In this document: positions 34,986 to 45,399 of the stretch, piece after piece
Layout of the letters: every line of letters begins with the position of its first letter
How positions within the stretch are numbered: position 1 is the first letter of the stretch
Source: Pogonophryne albipinna
Lineage: Eukaryota; Chordata; Actinopteri; Perciformes; Artedidraconidae
Assembly: GCA_028583405.1 (NCBI GenBank)
Contig: CM053256.1
Coordinates: 27,328,713 to 27,392,712, forward strand
Length of the DNA: 64,000 nucleotides
Direction of reading: 5' to 3'
Notes under the pieces: model-generated
Databases searched by the model: none
Seen by the model: the letters and a program-made list of their open reading frames with translations, nothing else
What the model was told of the DNA's origin: nothing
Translations under genes and position numbers: made by a program

Positions 34986-35965
34986 CCTGTACTGGAGAGA
35001 GTATGTGAAAAAAAATCAGGATATAAATAGGTACTCACCTTGTAGTAAACCTGCAAGAGAAAGAGCATTTGAGCTCCATACTGTTTCAGAAATAATCCTT
35101 GATGTGGTTTTGAACACGATATGGCGTTTAATCACGGCAGCATTTAGCTGTATCTGGGTAGAATTCTCCTGATCTGATACTCAGCACAAGTTTTGTTTTT
35201 TTACTTTAGACCCAGAATCAGCACTTCTCTAACAGGATTGAAACAGAGGGATATGAGGGATGTCTAAAATGCATGATCTGTTTGGTATTTTGAGCAAAAT
35301 ACATCATAGACATGTTTTTTATATATTTGTATTTATCTGATCCATAATATATGCCTAAAAATAGAATGATAAGAGATCTTTAAGTCCTTAGGGTGATTAT
35401 ACCATTGTTAAGCTGATAAATTCTGACCTGTAATGCCACCTTTTGTTGATTTTCCTCATTATTTCTCTTTTGGCTGTGTTGTGTTTTTTGTGGTCCTTGA
35501 AGCCCAATTCATTTTATTATTTGTCTTTTAAGTCCAACATTTCCTTTTCTGCAATATAATAAAAATAAATATAAAATTCCTATCAGCTTCAGCTGCAATT
35601 ACTGTTTAGGGCTAATTAGAGAATCATGCTAACACACTGAAAAAAAGAAGAACGGAGTGTAAGCTTTGGCACTGCATATGAACATGCAAGTGTGCTAGCA
35701 TTACTATTTAGCCCACAGCACCACTGTGCCTGCAGAGACAGTCTCACAGAGTCATTAAAGCAGAAACAGATAACATTTCCCCCTAGCATTTGAAGTGGTA
35801 TTATGGCTGGTGCTGCTGTCAGATCTTGTTCCGCGTTCCTCAGAGCTGCCAACACAACACAGCACACACTTCAGTTGTTTTTTAACCAACTCTACCATAG
35901 ATATGTAATAATATATATATAATAATAATATAATGATTTTCATATGAACAAACTACAGAAACAAA
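34986..35965. other. No gene recognised
   Basis: AT-rich unassigned sequence. Short frames near 35616-35943 on the minus strand show no recognisable similarity. Confidence 0.45.
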
Positions 35966-36643
35966 GAACTTATGAAGTCGATTGGATTCAGGTCTGTTCT
36001 TCCGCCCGCAGTGGGCATTCCCTGCAAAGGATCGGGTGTGTTTCGCGAACGATTTCCAGTTGCCTTGTCTCAGCCCATCAGTTCGGCAAACTTTGTTTGT
36101 CTTTTTTGCTTGCCTGCCATGATGGTTCTTCAGGACTGCTTCTTGAGCTCTAATCACACTTTCCCAGACTTTGCTGGTGATTTTAAATTAGATGACAATT
36201 TATGTGTGTCGATTAAGAGAAAAAGATGCCTGGTTTTCTTGTTATTATTGCTATCAGGAAATGTACAACCTAACCCTGGTCCGCCCAGTAGTCAGATCGC
36301 TACTCCTGCTGATTTTAGATCTAGGTTGGGATTCATCCACTTCATCATGTGCGCAGTCTTTTATCTAAACTAGATTTTGTCCGCATTTGGGCGAGCTCGA
36401 CTGATGCTGATGTCATTGTTTTATCAGAGACGTGGCTAAAAAAATCTATTTCGGCCTCTGACATCTCCTTAAATGGTTACAGTGTATATCGTATCGATCG
36501 ACCTAATAAAGGTGGTGGCGTTGCCATTTATGTGAAGAATACGTTTTGTGTAACCACGTTGGTTTCCAAATCAATTAGCAAGCAACTCAAATGTTTTGCC
36601 TTGAATATTGAAGTGGCAAAGGGTCAACAGGTCATGGTGGTGC
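35966..36643 (+). pseudogene. 5' fragment of the same LINE family as 41312-45120
   Basis: Carries the 5' flank (TTCCGCCCGCAGTGGGCATT), the start MMVLQDCFLSSN, the hydrophobic leader, the GNVQPNPGPP motif and the beginning of the AP endonuclease (LLSKLDFVRIW, VIVLSETWL, GGGVAIYVKN). A deletion near 36340 shifts the frame between leader and endonuclease. It stops at 36643, where unrelated repeat sequence starts. The leader and NPGP motif are unchanged relative to the intact copy. Confidence 0.88.
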
Positions 36644-36900
36644 AACCCAGTCTCACGGCATTTCGTGTTTTAGTCACGACATTTAATCTATTGATTCGTG
36701 TTCACCGACACGATTTCCCCCTTTTTTTAGTGTCACACAGAGCGATTTTAAAAGCAATGTATTTCTATTGGTAGTATGTTTCGTGCCTGCACCACGTCTT
36801 TTTGTCCGGTCGGGTCTTAGAAGACCGGAAGCTGTGTGGTTCATAAAAACATTTTCTCACTCAATATCAAGCCACGAATATTGTTTTTATTTTAAATCGT
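36644..36900 (+). repeat. Unclassified dispersed repeat abutting the LINE fragment
   Basis: Begins CCAGTCTCACGGCATTTCGT and contains TTCGTGTTCACCGACACGAT and TTTTTGTCCGGTCGGGTCTT. It has the look of a dispersed element that truncated the LINE, but I see no inverted ends or target duplication. Confidence 0.35.
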
Positions 36901-39384
36901 ATAATGTCTGACTTTTTTTGCCATCCGTGTGGAAAATAAATGAGGCTCAGAGCCTCAGAATACTGAAATCTGTATTTTTTAAATCTTTTTTTCCTTCTAG
37001 TTTGTTATTCTTTTCTAAATAACACACTATTATTTACTCAACAATAACACACAATTATCCTTGTTTTTATTTATTTGTTTAATTCTATAATATTGGGCTT
37101 TTTTGCCGTCCGTCAGGAACTGAATTACAAAATAAACTCACCGGAAACAGACGTAGGTGATACACACCCACTGAACTGATTACCCAAGATCCTCAGCTAT
37201 GGTTGAAGCTTGGTGATTGGATGTTTTAGCCGCAATGCACGTTGGGATATGGTGTTTATGCCATATGAAATCCGAAAACATAAAAATAATAATAATAATA
37301 CTTTATTCCGAGTGTACTTGCTTTTCTCTTTGGAAGTCATCACATGAATGCATTATAATACACGGTTCAGCTACATTAAATATTACACATCTGCCGTAGT
37401 TCTCTATTTATAGAGCCCTGATTAGAAGACTTCTGGACAAACAGGAAGAACTGCCACCGAAACTGAATATGTGACGTGGATCATAAATATATCAGCAATT
37501 AAACAACATCTTTAATTTCTCTTCACACAATACGTCTCCTTGCAGTATCAACATTAATTCAGCTGACTTTTATATTTGATCCAATTGGTAGTTAGGTAGC
37601 AGTGCACAGCTGATAGACAGGGACTTGCAGTTTTTAAAGATATTATTGATTTTCTTTGAATCAAATAATGTAAATACTGAGTTGAGAGAATAGTCAGGGG
37701 TTTTGGGTGATGGGAGACACATCTATGGAATCACAATTTCAATAGCTTACCATTAAATGACGGAAATAGCTTTATGTCTGGGATGTTTTACAAATATATT
37801 AATGTGTAGAAGTAAAACATGTCAAATAATATAGCAATATCCTGTAAAATTATGTGAAAACATGAATAAAACTACACATCTTCAGATGTTATACATACAT
37901 AAGTGTCCTACACTAATATTAAAAAGTATAATTTGTTGTTAACACTTTAAACTTGACAGTTTTTTAACCCGCCTAGCATAGTGGTTAAAGCACGTTATTG
38001 AATTTATTTGTTGAATATGTTATATTTGATGAAAAAAAATATTAAGAGTACATACAAAATACATGTAGGGGGAAAGTAGAAGGTCAATGATAGAAATATA
38101 GAATATAAAATACCAAGAAGATACTGTAAGTGATCTCTACAATAAAACAGTTTAGTGCTGGATATACGAAGATATTAATCGGAGGATGTGCAAAACAGAA
38201 AAACTAGTTAACCTTTATTTAAACATTAAAGAATACTTTAGGTTAAGGTGGTTGTACTGTTCTCACTAGATGTTCCTGGAATCTAGCTATTCAGTCAGCA
38301 TAAACATGAACTTCGAATAATTCCAGGAGAACGGGATTCTGAATTGGAGATTACTGAAGCTCTTGAATATTCTTATATTCTTTATTGTAAAACTGTAACA
38401 CACAAGAAAAATACATTGTTTTACAGTTGCAATGGGATAAGTATACATGACAGGTATACAGAAACACAACGTAAATTACCATGCTATAGTCATGCTAGAC
38501 TAGTTAGACAACTTAGAAGGCTAACAAACTAATCTATGTTATAACTGAAGAGAAAACAAGAGTTTAGCTAAATCCTAATATGCTAAGCTAACGACAAGCT
38601 AATATGCTAAGCTAACAACGAGCTAATATTCTAAAGAGGCTAAGCTAACAACGAGCTAATACGCTAGCGGATTACTGTTACATTGTCGTTGACATGAGGC
38701 GTTAGCTTAGGCCTAGTGGTGCAGATGCAGTTTAACATTGCATAATAAAAGGTAAGAAATACAATCAAATTATGAAATAAACACTGTTCTACATTAATAT
38801 AGTTTCAACTAACATATTTACTTACAGAAAATGCGCTTAACAAGTCTCCAGAAGATGGATGAAGCCAGATTGTGGAGCTAACAAAAACTGGACTGCCACA
38901 TGTAATTTCCCAACTGACTGACACAACTTCCTGTATGACTATTTCCTGTGGTAGATAAAGCTGCGCTATTATCACTCGCCACTAGGGGCTCCCACAAACA
39001 CACAGCTCTATACACGGAACACAACAGTGGTCTTTTAAATAAGAAAAAAGCTTTGGGGGTATCTAGAGATACATATTAAGCCTGACAATGTACTTAACGT
39101 CTAATATATTGCTTTCCTGCAATGTTAACTATGTTGAAGCACTTATTTTAACTGATATTATACATATTAATTATACTCTTACAATATGTATGTAGATAGT
39201 ATAAGAAATGTGCAGAATATGACAGTTTAATGGTGGAGGTACACATATTGATAGATGTCTTGTAATGCACTGTTGAGGAACCTGCGACCCAAGTTTTTCA
39301 TCATTGCATAACTAGACCGTAGTTGATATGTCAATAAACCTTAGAAAATCTTGAAATCTTGAAAGGGATGTGCAAAATATCCAT
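36901..39384. other. No gene; small tandem repeat at 38577-38665
   Basis: Mostly AT-rich unassigned sequence. A short tandem repeat of GCTAATATGCTAAGCTAACA type with about 25-bp units covers 38577-38665. Confidence 0.5.
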
Positions 39385-39392
39385 TATATACA

Positions 39393-40028
39393 CAGGGGCG
39401 GCGCCAGGGGGTAGCTTGGAGTTGCTATAGCAACTCCAACAATTGGCCTAGCAACGGCTTAGCAACCCCATTGTTTTTTTATGAAAATGTATCTATATTT
39501 ATACACATTCTCCGTTGTTCGCTCCCATCACTCTGAACGCTCGAGTTTCACCCATGGTTTCACCACGGCTGCCAGCTGTGTTTACTCGCATCATTCAAAC
39601 AAGACGCGCTGGCTCGGGAGCTACAACTACAACAAAATGAACATATTTTACCGTGATTAAATTGTAATACACGTTTTATACTGATACCGGTTAGTAAAAA
39701 CCATGAATTAATGCTTGACAAGTCTGCAGACAGACGGCAGGCAAAAACGCTTTTAAAATGCTTGTTTTCTGAATGAAGATCGGGTCGACCAGGCTAAGCT
39801 AACGTTGTATATAGGCCTACTCCGTCCACACTCACAACAACGGCCTACAGACATAAATAAACCAGCGATTGTATTCGCCATGACACAGACAATCTGTGGT
39901 TTGTACTTGTTTAACTTTTGTCCAGTTTCTGAACAGATATGAGGAGCTGTGAGCTCTGTGTGCTAACTGTTAACGGCTGATGTTTTCTGGTTGAATGTCA
40001 GTGGCAGGCTGAGATCCTCACCACTGCT

Positions 40029-40102
<74 letters not shown>

Positions 40103-40785
40103 TGATGAGGTTAAATGCCACAGCATGCCAGTTGAAACAGTGAACGATCGCTATTGTGTACTTGTATGCTCAGGGTGTAATGGTATTTTACAAAAATATT
40201 GTAGGAGCACAGAAACAGTGTTCAAATTCTGCTTTTACAAACTTATTTTGGTTGTGCTTACCTTGCAAAGTAATGTTATAAGTGTCAAAGGAATGTTTTT
40301 AATGTAAATATTAAGGATAATATTGTAGCGTGTCCAAGTTATAGTTATTTCAGTTATCAGATGTGCACAGTTTTAGTACATTTGTAAAGTTATTTAGGAA
40401 ATGTTGTTGGTGGGAGTTAGGGAGAGACCGCCCCTTCCAGGTGTGTGTGTGTGCGTTTTCCGATGTGTGTGTGTGGAGGGAGTATGAGACGGTAGGAGTT
40501 GTGTTCGAGTGTGGGGAAAAGTCATAATGAGTGTTATATTATTGATTGGTTCTGTAAGGCGTGGCTGTGGCCGTCAATACCAGAAAATAAAGAGAACGTT
40601 TTCGACATTGAAGGCTCGAGTGATGCTATGATCTTGAATAGCGGTGAACGCTACAATATGAACAGGCTTGTGCTTGGCCCACTGGTATTGTTTGTTTATT
40701 TATTTTGAAAATTAACTAGCAACGCCGTGCTGTCATATAGCAACTGCAAAGCTACTGCAGCAAAAAAATCCTGGCGCCGCCCATG
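39393..40785. mobile_element. hAT-type transposon with perfect 8-bp TSD
   Basis: The ends are CAGGGGCGGCGCCAGG (left) and CATGGGCGGCGCCAGG (right, read inward). Both are flanked by identical octamers TATATACA (39385-39392 and 40786-40793). The 1393-bp body includes a 350-bp module shared with 33240-33680 and 45400-45836, a (GT)n tract (40031-40101) and AT-rich sequence. No transposase exon is recognised. The perfect TSD suggests fairly recent insertion. Confidence 0.9.
40031..40101. repeat. (GT)n microsatellite
   Basis: About 35 uninterrupted GT units inside the hAT element. Confidence 0.98.
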
Positions 40786-40793
40786 TATATACA

Positions 40794-41311
40794 GTCTTTA
40801 ATTAACTATTAGTAGAGAATAACGAGTAATGAATATGCTTTATAGGGATCTGCAGATAAATATTTAGTCTTTTCAACTACTATCAAATATCTCGCCTGAT
40901 TGTTGGCACTTGACAATCACCTTCCCTGAATTTTACTCAGATGTAACTAAAGTCTGATTTAAGGGTTGTTTATATTTCACATCATTAATCAGAAGTAACT
41001 AAAATAAATGTAGTGGAGTAAAAATACCAGGTTAACCTCTGAATTGTAGTGGAGTAGAAATACAAAGTAACAATGAGCTGTCATGTAGGTATATATTAAT
41101 GCTGCCCATTATGGACACAAGCAATTTTCACCCATTTAGTAATTATATAAGCAATAGCTCACAACGCCCCTTAGCTGTGATATAATGAGCATATATCACA
41201 GCCTGCTATTGCTTTTATTAAACGGTTACCAAGTGTGGCAATATGAAAGAAAAATACACACTCTAATTTAAATAGTTTTTATTAGTAAATAATGATGTTC
41301 AAAATAAAATA
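40794..41311. other. No gene; remnant of the 48221-type element
   Basis: Near 40934-41075 the phrases TTTTACTCAGATGTAACTAA, GTAGTGGAGTAAAAATACC and ACCTCTGAATTGTAGTGGAG resemble the element at 48221-48685. The ends are lost. The rest is unassigned. Confidence 0.4.
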
Positions 41312-41463
41312 GTCCCTCATTCATTCATTCAAACCTTTATTTAGACAGATAGGTCCCTTGAGATCATGGATCTCTTTTATAAGGGAGACCTGCATCAATT
41401 TAGTTCCACATGAAACATAAAAACAACATAAAAACAACAATAGAGGACATCATATTTACATAT

Positions 41464-44400
41464 TCACCAACACTTACAAACACCCATAGTGTCAGAAAGC
41501 ATCTCGTGCAGACGTGCCTTAAAAACATTCAGAGAAATAAAATTGCTCAATTTCAATTTGGACTGTAGGCTGTTCCAAGCAAGTGGAGCTGCGCACATAA
41601 AAGCTGTCTTACCCAAGACAGTCCTTACTCTTGGTACATCTAACAAGACTACATCCTGCGACCTCAGACAATAGCTGCTTGCAACTTTCTGCTTTACCAG
41701 AGAACAGATGTAATACGGGAGTTTGCCCAACATAGCTTTATAAATAAAAGTGTACCAGTGACTGAGCCTCCCTACAGAGAGTGATGGTAAACCTGCCTTG
41801 GCATACAGTGTACAGTGATGTGTAAGCGCTTTACAATTTGTGACAAATCTCAGAGCACTGTGATACGCAGCATCCAATTTGCTCAGGTAATTGGCAGGTG
41901 CATTCTTATACAACAAATCACCATAGTCCAGCACAGGTAAAAAGGTCACAGTGACTAGCCTTTTCCTGGCCTCAAGCGAGAAACCGGACTTGTTTCTGAA
42001 AAAGAACCCTAGCCTAACCCTCAGTTTTTTAAGCAGGTTATTGACATGAAGTTTAAAAGAGAGACAATCATCAAGCCAGATACCTAGGTATTTATAACAG
42101 GCAACAACTTCAAGTTTTGTTCCTTGCGTAGTTACAATGTCTAAAACAGGCTCTGGTGTCTTTTTTGCTTTTGAAAAGAGCATTACCTTGGTTTTATCCA
42201 CATTTAAAAGAAGCTTTAATTCAGAGAGCTGAGTCTGAATAGTGTTAAAAACAGCCTGTAATTTAACAACAGCCTCTTTAATGGAGGGACCTGCACAATA
42301 CATCACAGTATCATCCGCATAAAAATGTAAAGTAGCTTCATCCACATTATCACCTACGCTGTTAATATATATGGAGAATAAAAGTGGTCCTAAAACAGAA
42401 CCTTGTGGTACACCATTAGAAATGTTTAACCACTCAGAAGACAGTTCATCAAAATGAACACATTGGGACCTTTCAGAGAGGTAGTTCACAAACCACCCCA
42501 CTGCATGGCTGGATATGCCAATACTGAGTAGCCTCTGCTTTAAAATGCGATGATCAACGGTGTCAAACCCTTTGGAAAGGTCAATAAACAGAGCTGCACA
42601 ACTCTGCTTATTATCTAAAAAACTAGTAATGTCATTTACCACTTTCATTGTCGCAGTGATGGTGCTGTGTTTCTTTCTGAATCCTGACTGATGTTCAGAC
42701 AGGATATCATTTATACATAAAAACTCCTTTACTTGTTCACTCACAAGTCGTTCGAGCACCTTAGCCAGAACTGACAATTTAGAGATTGGCCTATAGTTAT
42801 TTAAAATAGTTGCCTCCCCTCCTTTCAGTAAAGGCAAGACATAAGCAGACTTCCATACTTTTGGAATTGTATTTGTGCTGACGGTGAGGTTAAAAAGAGA
42901 AGTAAGAGGTGGAGCAATAAAATCTGCAGCTATCTTTAAAAAGAAAGGTTCTAAGTTGTCCGGGCCAGCCGGTTTCCTAGGATCTAACTTGGATAATGCT
43001 TCATGAACAATACCAATAGTTAAAGGAGTAAAACTGAAAGGGTTTTCCAGACCACATTGTTCAGAGTCAAGGATTGGAGCGTTCACAGAAGCAGAAGTAC
43101 AGTCAGTGACAGAATCAAACAGAGAGCCACAAGACACAAAATGCTTATTAAAGCAATTTAGCATAGTAGCCCTGTCTGATATAATGCCAGATGCTATGGT
43201 GAGGCACGGAGGTAGCTCATTTGGGATATCACCAGTGGAAATCGATTTTATGGCTTTCCAACATTTCCTAGGATTATTCAGGTTTTCTGTGGTTACTGAC
43301 AAATAGTACTTTGATTTAGCACTTTTTATTTGAGATGTGAAGCTATTTCTTAGCTGCCTAAAGCGTAGCCATTCTACCTCTGAGCCTGATTTCCTAGCCT
43401 TAGCCCAAGCATTATTTCTCTCATGAAGTAGACTGGACAGCTCAGCAGAAAACCAGGGATTGTTTCGTCCCTTCACTCTAAATTTACGCAGAGGTGCATG
43501 TCTATCTATAATTTTCATAAAACCAAGATAAAAATAAGACCATGCAGTTTCTACATCAGCACACAGATTGATTTTACCCCAATCAAAAACAAACAGATCA
43601 TGTAAAAAACCCTGCTCCACAAAGTGTTTTTTGTCTTTCTTTCTGATGATACGTGGTTTAACCTTTTGGACCTTAGTGTCCCTAATTGTGGCTACAACAC
43701 AGTGGTCACTCACATCATTAGCAAATACTCCCACAGATGAGTATTTATGTGGAACATTTGTTAAAATTAGATCAATTAAGGAGGATTTATTTGGGGACTT
43801 AATATTTGGGCGAGTAGGACTGTCTATAATCTGGGTAAAATTCAAAGAGGTACACAGGTTTTTAAAATCCTCTGACACAGAAGTTAACCAGTCCCAATTA
43901 AAATCACCAAGCAGCACTATTTCCTTGTAGGAAAGTTGTGATAACAGTTTTGCCAATGACGATAAAGAGTCCTTGACAGCCGAGGGGGCCCTGTAGCAGC
44001 CCACCACCATGACCTGTTGACCCTTTGTTACCTCAATATTTACGGCTAAAAATTCTAGCTGTTTACTAACAGATTTGGAAACCATATTAGTTACACAAAA
44101 CTTATTTTTCACATAAATGGCAACGCCACCACCTTTTTTAGGCCAGTCAGTACGATATACACTGTAACCATTTATGTAAATGTCAGAGGCCAAAATGGAT
44201 TTATCTAGCCACGTTTCTGATAGGACAATGACATCAGCATCAGTCGAACTCGCCCAAATACGGACAAAATCTAATTTAGGTAACAGACTACGCACATTTA
44301 AATGAATTAAACCTAGCCCAGATCTAGATATAAAATCAACAGGAGTAGCTATTTGACTAATACTGCTAGGTGGACCTGGATTTGGCTGTACATTTCCTGA

Positions 44401-44532
44401 TAGTAACAACAATAAAAATACCAAGCACCTTTTCCTCTTAATCAACACACATACATTGTCAGCTGTTCTAGAGTCACCAGCAAACTTCGCGAAAGTGATA
44501 TTAGAGTTTAAAAAACAATTTTGAAGGACCAT
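41464..44532 (-). CDS. LINE endonuclease/reverse transcriptase protein, intact 1022 aa
   Basis: The frame starts at the ATG at 44532 (context ACAACG) and is uninterrupted. Residues 35-46 are strongly hydrophobic after a KRKR cluster (32-35), followed by GNVQPNPGPP (46-55), a 2A-like sequence. The AP endonuclease spans roughly 73-280: LNVRSL (78-83), LSETW (104-108), GDFNWD (209-214), SDH (275-277). The RT has DPRKPAGPDNL (517-527), LNNYRPISKLSVLAKVLERL (577-596), FIDLSKGFDTVDH (649-661), NGVPQGSVLGPLL (706-718) and YADD (739-742). The C-terminal part is L2-like (LGKLPYYICSLV, PLAWNSLQSKLK). All catalytic residues I can place are present, so it could be active if transcribed. Target-primed reverse transcription in the nucleus is the family's mechanism. 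No separate convincing ORF1 was found. Confidence 0.92.
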   Translation of the reverse strand: MVLQNCFLNSNITFAKFAGDSRTADNVCVLIKRKRCLVFLLLLLSGNVQPNPGPPSSISQIATPVDFISRSGLGLIHLNVRSLLPKLDFVRIWASSTDADVIVLSETWLDKSILASDIYINGYSVYRTDWPKKGGGVAIYVKNKFCVTNMVSKSVSKQLEFLAVNIEVTKGQQVMVVGCYRAPSAVKDSLSSLAKLLSQLSYKEIVLLGDFNWDWLTSVSEDFKNLCTSLNFTQIIDSPTRPNIKSPNKSSLIDLILTNVPHKYSSVGVFANDVSDHCVVATIRDTKVQKVKPRIIRKKDKKHFVEQGFLHDLFVFDWGKINLCADVETAWSYFYLGFMKIIDRHAPLRKFRVKGRNNPWFSAELSSLLHERNNAWAKARKSGSEVEWLRFRQLRNSFTSQIKSAKSKYYLSVTTENLNNPRKCWKAIKSISTGDIPNELPPCLTIASGIISDRATMLNCFNKHFVSCGSLFDSVTDCTSASVNAPILDSEQCGLENPFSFTPLTIGIVHEALSKLDPRKPAGPDNLEPFFLKIAADFIAPPLTSLFNLTVSTNTIPKVWKSAYVLPLLKGGEATILNNYRPISKLSVLAKVLERLVSEQVKEFLCINDILSEHQSGFRKKHSTITATMKVVNDITSFLDNKQSCAALFIDLSKGFDTVDHRILKQRLLSIGISSHAVGWFVNYLSERSQCVHFDELSSEWLNISNGVPQGSVLGPLLFSIYINSVGDNVDEATLHFYADDTVMYCAGPSIKEAVVKLQAVFNTIQTQLSELKLLLNVDKTKVMLFSKAKKTPEPVLDIVTTQGTKLEVVACYKYLGIWLDDCLSFKLHVNNLLKKLRVRLGFFFRNKSGFSLEARKRLVTVTFLPVLDYGDLLYKNAPANYLSKLDAAYHSALRFVTNCKALTHHCTLYAKAGLPSLSVGRLSHWYTFIYKAMLGKLPYYICSLVKQKVASSYCLRSQDVVLLDVPRVRTVLGKTAFMCAAPLAWNSLQSKLKLSNFISLNVFKARLHEMLSDTMGVCKCW

Positions 44533-45085
44533 CGTTGTTTGTGCAACACCTCCGAAACTGTACAGGGGGTGTCCACTGCGGGCGGCAGAACATACCCGAA
44601 TCCAGTAGATTTTTCAGGATGACTAGCGATCTTCTCCTTGTCCAGCACAGCCAAAAAAAGGCACAGCAGAAACACGACACCCGCCATTCTCCCAGACCAG
44701 CACAACAGTATCCACGCTGTTCCCGGAGCAAGAACCACGCCAGGACAGCAGCAAGAACCAGGCAGGGAGGCAGCAGCGTAGCAACTCTCCAGGTTTCTCC
44801 GCAGTATCTCAGATCAGGCCTTCGCACCCGTAGAAGCAGAAACAGGCAGGAGCAGGCCTTCACACCGGAACCAAGACAGGTGGATGGCACCAGAGCAGGC
44901 CTCCGATCCAGCAGAACACGGGCCCTCCTCCGTGACAATCCTCCTCCGCTCCCAGCACACGACAAGCGTACACGAGCCCTCACAACGCCTCCACAAACCG
45001 CCTCCACAAACCTCCGGTCCGAAGCAGCGACGAGCGAGCAGGCAGCGACGAGCGAGCAGGTGTGTGTGTGTTGCCTTCTGCACAA
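44501..45085 (-). other. Open frame upstream of and overlapping the LINE protein
   Basis: 194 open codons in a GC-rich region, overlapping the start of the main LINE frame by 32 bases in another frame. The product is Cys/Arg/Leu-rich with a hydrophobic stretch and no CCHC knuckle, coiled coil or esterase motif expected of a LINE ORF1. A second frame (44508-44738) encodes MAGVVFLLCLFLAVL followed by VLPPAVDTPCTV. Its VLPPAV-x2-PC part is also readable in the copy at 35990. It may be simply 5' UTR; coding status is unproven. Confidence 0.25.
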
Positions 45086-45120
45086 AACATAGTGCGAGGT
45101 GGTTGCTATGCAACAACACT

Positions 45121-45399
45121 AACAGCTCGCGAACATATTAGACAGAGAGCGTTAATCAACACACTCTCACTCCCTAAGCGTCCAGGAGAGACGCTTGGTC
45201 AGGGTCCCGTGGCGTCCAGTTGTGACGCGCCGAGGCTCCTTCAGCTTCATAAACGGACGCAAAGAGCTTTCAACTGATTGCAATGTATTCCCATCGGCGG
45301 CGGTATTTGACGCTCATGGAAGCACCGCATCCATTTATGTTGGCAGCTCTTAAAGGCAATGTGAGCGTCCATTCCCACTGGATAACGGAGCGGGTCCTA
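45121..45399. other. Unassigned; GCGTCC-type repeat
   Basis: Contains AAGCGTCCAGGAGAGACGCT and GTGACGCGCCGAGGCTCCTT, reminiscent of a dispersed short repeat. No ends are defined. Confidence 0.35.

Larger units (their letters stand above)
41312..45120 (-). mobile_element. Near full-length L2/CR1-like LINE
   Basis: Minus-strand element. The 3' end lies at the left: ATCTGTCTAAATAAAGGTTT followed by (GAAT)n at about 41319-41331. It carries one long intact protein frame (41464-44532) with APE endonuclease and RT, and a GC-rich 5' region up to about 45.1 kb. The 5' boundary is estimated, since the only other copy (35966-36643) shares sequence only to about 44610. An intact frame makes this the youngest LINE in the window. 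Confidence 0.82.

Noticed and set aside
41464..44532. A retrovirus or picornavirus-like insertion because of the NPGP motif
   Set aside because: The protein has AP endonuclease plus L2-type reverse transcriptase and a LINE 3' tail. There are no LTRs, protease, capsid or RNA-dependent RNA polymerase features.
44535..45092. 185-codon plus-strand frame opposite the LINE 5' region
   Set aside because: Antisense shadow in GC-rich sequence. The sense strand is set by the intact LINE protein.
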